A stretch of DNA of 52,205 bases, taken from NCBI GenBank assembly GCA_002372325.1, contig DFFT01000161.1, forward strand, positions 1 through 52,205, read 5' to 3'. Within the stretch, counting starts at the first letter, position 1; the number at the start of each line of letters is the position of its first letter. Origin of the DNA: Succinivibrionaceae bacterium UBA3769 (GTDB taxonomy: Bacteria > Pseudomonadota > Gammaproteobacteria > Enterobacterales > Succinivibrionaceae). Below are positions 1 through 6,516 of the stretch, piece after piece. The notes under the pieces were generated by a model. It saw nothing but the letters and a program-made list of their open reading frames with translations. It did not search any database and had not been told where the DNA came from. Position numbers and translations under genes: made by a program.

Positions 1-120
1 CGCAGTTCAATTACCGAGACTTTTTCTAGCCTTCCGATAATTTCTGCCGAGTGCCCACACAGATTGTCTAAGCTGTTTGTTAAAGAACTTCGCTGAGCTT
101 TACCCTGTCAGCGAGTGCGT
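1..120 (-). promoter_or_regulatory. rRNA operon leader with boxB, boxA and conserved post-boxA block
   Basis: Read on the minus strand this is the transcribed leader of a ribosomal RNA operon whose 16S gene lies off the left edge. It has a boxB-like hairpin (stem CGCTGA/TCAGCG, 91-113), boxA GTTCTTTAACAA (77-88) for NusB/NusE antitermination, and the block AGACAATCTGTGTGGGCACTCG (49-70), which matches the E. coli rrn leader almost base for base. The E. coli order btuB-murI-rrnB is repeated here in the same relative orientation, which supports the call. Confidence 0.93.
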
Positions 121-148
121 ATTTTAGAGTTTTTTTGAACCTCGTCAA
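121..148 (-). promoter_or_regulatory. rRNA operon promoter
   Basis: On the minus strand a -35 TTGACG (143-148) and a -10 TAAAAT (121-126) are separated by 16 bases and followed by a discriminator reading ACGCACTCG; transcription should begin near 114, just before boxB. Upstream (149-200) is strongly A/T-tracted, as expected of an UP element. The hexamers are seen directly; promoter activity is inferred. Confidence 0.75.
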
Positions 149-185
149 CACTTTTCTCGAAATTAATAACATTTTTTCATTTTTT

Positions 186-230
186 GGTTATTTTTTGACC
201 AAAACGGCTAAAAAATGACCAATTTTGACC
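186..230 (-). promoter_or_regulatory. Phased TGACC/GGTCA repeats upstream of the rRNA promoter
   Basis: Plus-strand TGACC copies end at 200, 220 and 230, and an inverted GGTTA lies at 186-190, so spacing is about one or two helical turns. The A/T-rich repeats sit some 40-85 bases upstream of the -35 box, where Fis and UP-element contacts occur in enterobacterial rrn promoters. Identity as Fis or other activator sites is inference only. Confidence 0.35.
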
Positions 231-373
231 GTGTTATCCTTCATCTGATTTCCTTTTTGGACTTTTTCACAGCATCAGCCTCGTCTGGCAGATCCTTTTT
301 CCCCTGCATCTCTGATGTCATCTGACGGCAGTCACTCAATTAAGCAGCGATTATCATTCAGGATCGGCAGTTT

Positions 374-382
374 TGCTAAAAT
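374..382 (+). promoter_or_regulatory. Possible extended -10 for the small membrane protein gene
   Basis: TGCTAAAAT is an extended -10 (TGnTAAAAT) about 50 bases before the start codon at 432. No good -35 is visible. This weak call is the only promoter-like element for the gene. Confidence 0.3.
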
Positions 383-431
383 AAAGATGATGAGGCTTTT
401 CCCGTAGTGCTTACCATGATCTGAGACTGTG

Positions 432-755
432 ATGAAATTTAAAAAATATCTGAAATCCTGCTTTATTGCCTTAATGTTCACGTTGCTTTACATCATCTTT
501 GTAACAAGATTCATTGACAGCATCGCGCAGCAAACCGAGCTTTTTGTAATACTGAGCGCCTCTTTGATATTCATCTCCGGCATCATGGCTCCGCTGACTT
601 TTTTACTCTCCGGCAGATACACTACCTCCCGGAAGGAATCCGCAAGACCCGATATAACCGCTTCCGACAAAGCCATCCCCCCGGAAGCTTCCGGCGCTGA
701 TCCGAAAAAACCGGTTCCTCCGGAACAGAATCTTAATAACGCAAAGCGCAAATAA
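432..755 (+). CDS. Small membrane protein, unknown function
   Basis: A 107-residue protein I do not recognise. It starts with a basic stretch (MKFKKYLKS), has two hydrophobic segments at about residues 9-29 and 38-60, and ends in a polar, Pro/Glu/Lys-rich tail of about 45 residues. This suggests a two-pass inner-membrane protein with both ends in the cytoplasm. The ATG at 432 was chosen over the GTG immediately before it; the ribosome-binding site is weak (GAG about 8 bases upstream). It lies between the divergent rRNA promoter and the convergent murI. An imperfect GC-rich inverted repeat (752-778) follows it without a clear T-run. Base usage resembles the neighbours, but no homology supports it. 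Confidence 0.55.
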   Translation: MKFKKYLKSCFIALMFTLLYIIFVTRFIDSIAQQTELFVILSASLIFISGIMAPLTFLLSGRYTTSRKESARPDITASDKAIPPEASGADPKKPVPPEQNLNNAKRK

Positions 756-811
756 GCCGCCACTGCAAACGAGCCGGCTTTAACAGCTATATCTTTTAAT
801 TACCCGGCATT

Positions 812-1657
812 TTACTGCATGCAGAGTTCCCGGCATTCAGCAAAACCAAATCTGTTAAACACCAGTTTATTTCGTTCTGAAAGAATGCTCATGTCTGTGC
901 AGAAGGCCATGCCTCCGGCAAAAGCCTTTCCGGAGGATCCTTCTGCTATCGCCGCAGCTGCTTCGGAATTTGCGATTTCGTGTTGCGGCATGGCGCTCAG
1001 CAAGGATTTCACCCGCCGCCCGATAGCCCTGCCAGAATCTATCAGCATGGCTTCCGGCATAACCTCGTGAATTTCGTTTTTAAGGTGCGGGAAATGTGTG
1101 CACCCCAAAACTATTACATCCGGCATTTGTCTTTCGGGAAGCTCTGTCCACGGAGCCAGCACCTCCGCAATTTCGTCAAGGCTTACCGCCAGACCGGCCA
1201 GCTTGTCCTCGGCAATGCGCACCAGTTCGGTGGTTCCTATGCTGAGAACCTGAGTTCCCAAGGCAAAATCCCTGATAAGGTCATGAGTATAGCTTCTGGC
1301 GACGGTTCCCGGAGTGGCCAGAAGGCCGATAATCTTTTTTTTGGTAAGCCGGGCTGCCGGCTTAATGGCCGGAACCACTCCCACCACCGGAATGCTGATT
1401 TTGGATCTCAGCGCATCAAGAGCGATAGTACTGGCCGTGTTGCAGGCTACCACCGTCATATCAAAATGATAAAGCTCCGTCATTCTGCATATCAGGGAGG
1501 TAACCCTGTCCCTGATAAACTCCGAAGGTTTGTCTCCGTAAGGGAAAAAGGCATTATCAAACAGGAAGCACGGTTCAATTTCCGAACATTCGGCCATGAC
1601 ATCACAATACACAGACAGGCCTCCGACGCCGGAATCAAAGAAAAGAACCTTGAACAT
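812..1657 (-). CDS. murI: Glutamate racemase
   Basis: MurI interconverts L- and D-glutamate in the cytoplasm to supply D-Glu for peptidoglycan. The 281-residue protein opens with FFDSGVGGLSV, the substrate-binding loop of the family, and has both catalytic cysteines in their usual settings: VVACNTAST in the N-terminal half and VLGCTHFPHL in the C-terminal half. Length matches E. coli (285). I start at 1657 (MFKVLFFD) because AGGAGAGG precedes it by about 7 bases; a longer frame to 1678 would bury that site. Upstream (minus) lie the DnaA-box cluster and btuB; downstream comes the rRNA operon, as in E. coli. Confidence 0.95.
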   Translation of the reverse strand: MFKVLFFDSGVGGLSVYCDVMAECSEIEPCFLFDNAFFPYGDKPSEFIRDRVTSLICRMTELYHFDMTVVACNTASTIALDALRSKISIPVVGVVPAIKPAARLTKKKIIGLLATPGTVARSYTHDLIRDFALGTQVLSIGTTELVRIAEDKLAGLAVSLDEIAEVLAPWTELPERQMPDVIVLGCTHFPHLKNEIHEVMPEAMLIDSGRAIGRRVKSLLSAMPQHEIANSEAAAAIAEGSSGKAFAGGMAFCTDMSILSERNKLVFNRFGFAECRELCMQ

Positions 1658-2175
1658 CGCCACACCTCTCCTGACCATTTTCCGGAACTCAGCCGGAGCT
1701 TCAGAACATTATGATAATACCGGGGAGCTCTTTCTAAAACAAAATTCATTTTCTCATACTTATTCACAAGGAATAAGGCAAACAGAAATTTCTTGCAATA
1801 TTATCCACAGAACAGTACCAATTTATACACAAGTTATGCATAATCAGATCATCACAAACCGCCAGCACCGGCCCTGCTGCGGCAATATACGCTCCCTCAT
1901 ATCTTCAGAAAACACACATATCCACAGCAATTCCGTTTATAACACGCTGTGCAAAGTCCCTGTTCCCCGCCTCGCTGATCCCGGAAATCACAGGCTTCAT
2001 GCCGGAAAATTCCCCATATTCACAGTTACTGAGCATAAGATGTTTACAAAGTTCTCAACAACCTGTGCCATGACTGTGTACATAAACTGTTATTCACCGG
2101 CGAACCTGTTCCTCGTATCCCTCTTTCCTCGCCCGCCTCCTTCTTCGCATCCTTCCGCTGTTATTCCGGCCCGGA
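1658..2175. promoter_or_regulatory. Intergenic region with a DnaA-box cluster
   Basis: This gene-free stretch carries three perfect DnaA boxes (TTATNCACA), all on the plus strand: TTATTCACA 1760-1768, TTATCCACA 1801-1809 and TTATACACA 1823-1831. One-mismatch copies follow: TTATGCATA 1834-1842 (centre of a palindrome), ATATCCACA 1918-1926, ATATTCACA 2016-2024 and TTATTCACC 2090-2098. The bases around 1735-1800 are A/T-rich. Perfect boxes are expected far less than once in 500 bases, so chance is unlikely. It may be a DnaA titration or control site, a DnaA-regulated murI promoter, or an origin. Strand bias and base skew to the right argue against oriC. No protein-coding frame here looks real. 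Confidence 0.75.
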
Positions 2176-2213
2176 AAGAAAAACCGCCCCGGATCTCTCC
2201 CAGGACGGTTTTA
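2176..2213 (-). terminator. Rho-independent terminator after btuB
   Basis: A hairpin with arms AACCGTCC and GGGGCGGTT (2182-2190 and 2203-2210, one G-T pair) is followed on the minus strand by TTTTTCTTT. It lies about 100 bases past the btuB stop and separates btuB from the DnaA-box region and murI. The plus-strand side also ends in T-rich sequence, so it may work both ways. Confidence 0.75.
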
Positions 2214-2309
2214 TTATTTCAGAGCAGGTCTCTCAGAATTTGAATAGACAGGTCACTTAAATCCCCCTGCCCTTCACCGCCCCTCATTCAGGGCTTTATC
2301 GACAAGATG

Positions 2310-4160
2310 TCAGAAAAAATTTTTAAGAACCACCGTGCCGGTAACTACCGCCCCCTCAGACGGATAGCCTCTCTGCGATTCAAATTTCTTGTCAAAGATA
2401 TTGTCCGCCTTTACCCCGAAACGCACTCTGTCATTCCAGGTATATCCGATGCCAAGATCCACTGTGCCATAGCTCGGCAGCCGGGAACCTGAGCTCGCTT
2501 CTCTGTGGGATGCAAAACGGTAATTACCGAAATAATCAAAGTTCTGATATTCACCCCGCAAAAGAGCCTTGTAGGTCTGACGAGATCTGTAAGGGATATC
2601 CTTGCCGGTCTTGCGATCCTTAGGCTCCATAAGATCAGCGCTGGCCTTTATGGAAAGCCATTTCTCAAAAGCATATTCCACGCCGGCTTCCAGTCCCCGA
2701 ATTCTGGCCTTGGCGATATTTTCATAACCGTTGCCCCAGGCTATCATGTCCTTCACGCTGTTCTGATAACCGTTCAGGTAATAAGCAAAGCTTTCAGCGC
2801 CGCCCTTAATGTCAAACTCCACATTGCCGGACTTTTCCGGTTTCAGATTAACATTGCCGGCAGGACCGAAGGTTGAAGGATAGTAAAGCTCTGACAGCGT
2901 CGGGGCTCTGAAGGCGGTACCGCCTCTTACGGAAACAGCCAGAAGGGGGATAAATTTCACTCCAAGGCCCACGTCAAAGGTGGTTTTGGTGCCAAAGCGG
3001 GAATTATCATCAATGCGAACCGAGGCCTCTCCGGAAAATATCTCGTCCTGATACTTGGACAGCAGCGAATAGCCTCTGTTTACCAGAGAAATATCCCGGC
3101 TGCCGAATTTGGTGCCGTAGGTATTGGAATCGCTGTCCAGCACATTATTGTCATAATCAAAACCGAATCCGGCCCGGAGTCCTTCCAGAATATTCCAGTA
3201 ATTTACAAAGTGCCCGTCAAAGGCCTGAACCTTAAAGGCTGATGATGAAGGGCCGTAAAGAGACTCCCCCTTGGGATAGTTATAGTCATTGTTTTTTGAG
3301 AAAATCAGACCCAAATCATAGCGGTACAGATCACCGGTGTAATTGGAACCGATACTGAAGATATTCCTTTCCACCTGATTACGATCGGTTTCATGAACAT
3401 CGCCCCAGTCGGAGAAGTAGGAATTGTCATAATCGCCGCGGGTATAAATGTAGTTGTAGCTTCCGGATATCTCTATTCCCGCATCTGTAGTATGAGCATA
3501 AAGAAGCTCCAGATTCCGGTTCTTATAGCCGTGTCTGTCACCATCGTTAAGTCCGGGCAAAGGATGCACGTTGCAGCCATCGGCGCTGGAAACACCCCCG
3601 GCAACCTTGATGACATCGCTGTCGGTAATTGCCACGGAATTGTTGAAAGAAAAATCGTGAGCCGCATGAGTGCCGTAGGAATACCCCAGTTCCTGGTGAT
3701 TCTTATAGGACGGTCTGGTGATGATGTTGATAACCCCGCTGAGAGCATTGGCTCCGTACACTGTAGCCCGATGACCTCTTATATACTCCACCTTCTCAAT
3801 AATATTCGCCGGGATAAAATTGGGATTGACCGCAGCGATGCCGGAGGAGTTCAGCGGGTTTCCGTCAAGAAGCACCAGCACATGTTCCGCCTTGCCGCCC
3901 CGCACGTAGAAATTAGCTGACTGGCCGCGGCCGCCGTAGCTGACAATATCCACGCCCGGCAAAAGCTCCAATATCTCCTTAACGGTATGGAGTTCCATTT
4001 TTTCAATCTGATCCCGGGTTACCACCTCCACCGGAGCCAGCACCGAAGACTCGCTTTCCTGAACGCGGGAGGCGGTGACCACAACATCTTCAGTTATAAC
4101 GGTTTCAGCAGAAACCAGCGCCGGAAACAGCATTCCCAGCATTACGTATTTAATATTCAT
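2310..4160 (-). CDS. btuB: TonB-dependent vitamin B12 outer-membrane receptor
   Basis: BtuB imports cobalamin across the outer membrane using TonB energy. The 616-residue protein has a signal peptide ending near LVSA-E (residue 18), a TonB box (about ETVITEDVVVTASR), a plug domain with LPGVDIVSYGGRGQ and VEYIRGHRATVYGANALSGVINIITRP, and a long beta-barrel ending in a terminal Phe (LKNFF), as outer-membrane proteins do. Length equals E. coli BtuB (614), and the plug aligns closely. A cobalamin riboswitch precedes it, which fixes the substrate class. It is transcribed alone, with a terminator downstream. Confidence 0.93.
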   Translation of the reverse strand: MNIKYVMLGMLFPALVSAETVITEDVVVTASRVQESESSVLAPVEVVTRDQIEKMELHTVKEILELLPGVDIVSYGGRGQSANFYVRGGKAEHVLVLLDGNPLNSSGIAAVNPNFIPANIIEKVEYIRGHRATVYGANALSGVINIITRPSYKNHQELGYSYGTHAAHDFSFNNSVAITDSDVIKVAGGVSSADGCNVHPLPGLNDGDRHGYKNRNLELLYAHTTDAGIEISGSYNYIYTRGDYDNSYFSDWGDVHETDRNQVERNIFSIGSNYTGDLYRYDLGLIFSKNNDYNYPKGESLYGPSSSAFKVQAFDGHFVNYWNILEGLRAGFGFDYDNNVLDSDSNTYGTKFGSRDISLVNRGYSLLSKYQDEIFSGEASVRIDDNSRFGTKTTFDVGLGVKFIPLLAVSVRGGTAFRAPTLSELYYPSTFGPAGNVNLKPEKSGNVEFDIKGGAESFAYYLNGYQNSVKDMIAWGNGYENIAKARIRGLEAGVEYAFEKWLSIKASADLMEPKDRKTGKDIPYRSRQTYKALLRGEYQNFDYFGNYRFASHREASSGSRLPSYGTVDLGIGYTWNDRVRFGVKADNIFDKKFESQRGYPSEGAVVTGTVVLKNFF

Positions 4161-4194
4161 GATGATCTCTTATTCATTACGCGTGAACAATTAA

Positions 4195-4350
4195 ACGGAC
4201 ACCGGGGCAAGTATTCGGACTCCTTTAAAATCCTGAGACTTCCCGCCTGTGGCAGTGTCATTTTCAGGATCAGACGCAAAGATACCGCTGCGCGACAGTT
4301 CTGGATTCTCACCAGATTCCTTATTAAGCAAAGCAAGCACCTCCGGATAA
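4195..4350 (-). promoter_or_regulatory. Cobalamin (AdoCbl) riboswitch controlling btuB
   Basis: Read on the minus strand the region shows the conserved blocks of the btuB-type B12 riboswitch in order: GGAATCTGGTGAGAATCC (near 4303-4320), the CGCGCAGCGGTA core (near 4281-4292), GACACTGCC with GCGGGAAG (near 4239-4259), and a final GGAGTCCGAATACTTGCC element. Block order, wording and spacing match the E. coli btuB leader. In that family, adenosylcobalamin binding represses translation. It ends about 35 bases before the btuB start. Confidence 0.92.
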
Positions 4351-4356
4351 CCGCGA

Positions 4357-4385
4357 ATTATAATCAGATACCGGTTTTTTGTATA
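4357..4385 (-). promoter_or_regulatory. Promoter of the btuB riboswitch transcript
   Basis: A consensus -10 TATAAT (4357-4362) sits 17 bases from a TATACA -35 (4380-4385, four of six consensus bases) just before the riboswitch core. The remaining stretch to the malic-enzyme terminator (4386-4570) is A-rich on the plus strand, and I see no gene in it. Confidence 0.55.
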
Positions 4386-4570
4386 ATTTTTAAGTGCCTG
4401 GGTACTGATTACGTGACCATTAATTCCGGCAAATCACCCGGATGCGGCATATGCGAAACAGCGAAGAACAAACACCGGCAAGGGAAAAGACTGAGAACAA
4501 AAAAAATCAGGAGAAACCGGAGAAGGAGAGAAAACAAGACAGTCTCAGAGGCGGACAATTAACAGGAACA

Positions 4571-4610
4571 CAAACAAAAAGCCACGGCTTCTTCGGGAAA
4601 CCATGGCTCT
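4571..4610 (-). terminator. Terminator of the malic enzyme gene
   Basis: Arms AGCCATGG and CCGTGGCT (4601-4608 and 4580-4587, one G-T pair) form a hairpin followed on the minus strand by TTTTTGTTTG, about 25 bases past the stop codon. Confidence 0.8.
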
Positions 4611-4633
4611 TAAACCAGACTTCAGAAAAACTG

Positions 4634-5884
4634 TCAGTCTTCCATGTAATGCTCAGGGAGCGGAATTCTGGCAACTCCGGTTCTCACTGCGGCCTCGGCA
4701 ACAGCCCGGGCCACTTTCTTTACCAGTCTCTTGTCCATCGGCTTCGGCATAATGTATTCCGGACCGAACTCCAGCTTTTCTGCTCCGGCAGCCTTGACCA
4801 CATAATCAGGAACCGGTTCCTGAGCCAGCAGACGAATGGCGTTCATGGCAGCCTTCTTCATCTCCAGATTGATTTCCGTGGCTCTGACATCGAGAGTGCC
4901 CCGGAACAGGAACGGGAAGCAGATAACGTTATTGATCTGGTTCGGATAGTCGGAACGTCCGGTTCCGAAAATAATATCCGGACGGCGTCTCTTAACAACC
5001 TCCGGAGACACCTCAGGATTCGGATTGGAGCAAGCAAAGATAACCGCCTTGGGAGCCATGCTCATAACTTCCTCTTCGCTGACCAGATCGGGGCCGGAAA
5101 CTCCCAGGAATACATCGGCATCCTTCATGGCCTCGGCAAGGGTGGCAGGGCCGGAATCATTCACAAAGCGCGGCTTTTCGCCATTAAGGTCTGTACGGCT
5201 TGAACGGATGATGCCGTGGCGATCCACCATAAAGAAGTTTTCTTTCTTTGCCCCGCAGGCCAGAAGCAGGTCAGAACAGGCCACACCGGCTGCGCCGGCG
5301 CCCAGACATACCACCTTGCAGTCCTCTATCTTCTTTCCCTGCAGCTCAAGAGCATTCAGAATGCCGGCAGTGGTTACGATGGCGGTGCCATGCTGATCGT
5401 CATGAAACACGGGAATGGAGCAGATCTTCTTAAGACGCCTTTCGATTTCAAAGCATTCCGGAGCCTTGATATCTTCAAGATTAATGCCGCCGAAGGTATC
5501 AGCAATATTGGCAACCGTATTAACAAAATCATCAACGTCCTTGTGCTTCACCTCAATGTCTATGGCATCAACATTGGCGAACTTCTTGAACAGGAGGGCC
5601 TTGCCTTCCATTACCGGCTTTGATGCCAGAGGGCCGAGATTGCCAAGACCAAGGATGGCCGTGCCGTTGGAAATAACCGCTACCAGATTGCCCTTGATGG
5701 TATATGTGTAGGCGCTGTCCGGGTTAGCTGCAATTTCGCGCACAGGTTCTGCCACTCCGGGGCTGTATGCCAGAGTCAGGTCATGAGCGGTTTCCGCAGG
5801 TTTGGTAATGCTGATGGAAATCTTGCCCGGAGTCGGGTTCTTATGATATTCCAAAGCTTCATCGTGTAATTTGCTGTCAGCCAT
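4634..5884 (-). CDS. Malic enzyme (oxaloacetate-decarboxylating malate dehydrogenase), short form
   Basis: This enzyme oxidatively decarboxylates malate to pyruvate and CO2 with NAD(P). The 416-residue protein contains LAYSPGVAEPVREI, the catalytic-lysine block IEVKHKDVDDFV, the metal-site block INLEDIKAPECFEIE, FHDDQHGTAIV, and a nucleotide-binding loop VCLGAGAAGVAC. It corresponds to the malic domain of E. coli MaeB but lacks the C-terminal phosphotransacetylase-like domain that makes MaeB about 760 residues. It resembles the short bacterial forms, so cofactor preference cannot be settled from sequence. It is monocistronic, with its own terminator. In fermentative anaerobes such enzymes often link C4 acids to pyruvate; that role here is inference. 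Confidence 0.9.
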   Translation of the reverse strand: MADSKLHDEALEYHKNPTPGKISISITKPAETAHDLTLAYSPGVAEPVREIAANPDSAYTYTIKGNLVAVISNGTAILGLGNLGPLASKPVMEGKALLFKKFANVDAIDIEVKHKDVDDFVNTVANIADTFGGINLEDIKAPECFEIERRLKKICSIPVFHDDQHGTAIVTTAGILNALELQGKKIEDCKVVCLGAGAAGVACSDLLLACGAKKENFFMVDRHGIIRSSRTDLNGEKPRFVNDSGPATLAEAMKDADVFLGVSGPDLVSEEEVMSMAPKAVIFACSNPNPEVSPEVVKRRRPDIIFGTGRSDYPNQINNVICFPFLFRGTLDVRATEINLEMKKAAMNAIRLLAQEPVPDYVVKAAGAEKLEFGPEYIMPKPMDKRLVKKVARAVAEAAVRTGVARIPLPEHYMED

Positions 5885-6104
5885 ATTAAAAACTCCAATA
5901 AACAGGACTGTGCTGTTATTGTACAGGAAAAATCCGAATCGCCAGAATCAGACCGGAAAAACATGATTATCTGCCCCCGGAACAGGCCGGGAACGCCTGA
6001 AAACAGGCGGGCAGAGAACTTAAGTGATCACAGAATAAACAATATTGCTGCAAAATTGGAAAGAAGAAACAAAAAATGTTCAGTGGGACAAATTTTGCCG
6101 AAAG

Positions 6105-6143
6105 CAAAAAACAAAAATCCCGGACTATGTCTCAGCCCGGGAT
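6105..6143 (-). terminator. Terminator of rpmE
   Basis: ATCCCGG (6137-6143, minus) pairs with CCGGGAT (6117-6123), followed by TTTTTGTTTTTTGC on the minus strand. It lies about 25 bases after the rpmE stop. Confidence 0.85.
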
Positions 6144-6167
6144 CTGAAAAACAGCAAAGGATGCTGA

Positions 6168-6383
6168 TTACTTCTTGGAACCAAACATGCCGAAACGCTT
6201 GTTGAAACGCTCTACGCGGCCGGCGTTGTCAACAATCTTCTGCTTGCCGGTGAAGAAAGGATGGCAGGAGGAGCAAACATCGATGCTGAGATCCTTGCCA
6301 AGGGTGGAACGCACCTTGAAGGTGTTGCCGCAGGAGCACTTAACGGTAATAAAATCGTATGCCGGATGAATATCTTTTTTCAT
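6168..6383 (-). CDS. rpmE: 50S ribosomal protein L31
   Basis: A 71-residue L31 of the zinc-binding type: C16 and C18 (KCSCGNTF) with C37 and C40 (DVCSSCHPF) supply the four cysteines. It ends with the usual FTGKQKIVDNAGRVERFNKRFG block. L31 joins the 50S central protuberance and bridges to the 30S head. The cysteine form serves as a zinc store and is replaced by a cysteine-free paralogue under zinc shortage in other gammaproteobacteria. It is divergent from priA, as in E. coli, and has its own terminator. Confidence 0.97.
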   Translation of the reverse strand: MKKDIHPAYDFITVKCSCGNTFKVRSTLGKDLSIDVCSSCHPFFTGKQKIVDNAGRVERFNKRFGMFGSKK

Positions 6384-6516
6384 GGAAAACCTCGGTTAGG
6401 CTGTGTCGCCATCAGACCACTCGCGCGCCTGACACCACACATAAAGTAAAAGTCAAAAAACGCGACGCATGATATATTATTAGAAGGAATTGTGCAATAG
6501 GTGTTGAAAAAAAATA

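Noticed and set aside
1..60. 16S rRNA sequence at the left edge
   Set aside because: The bases match the rrn leader after boxA; the conserved 16S 5' end is not reached within the window.
980..1714. A 244-codon open frame on the plus strand opposite murI
   Set aside because: It is the antisense shadow of a clear glutamate racemase and has no recognisable protein features.
1735..2100. Calling the DnaA-box cluster the chromosomal origin
   Set aside because: Most genes to the right would be transcribed against the fork, and the plus strand is C-rich there, the opposite of a rightward leading strand. GATC sites are not dense. An accessory DnaA site is the safer call.
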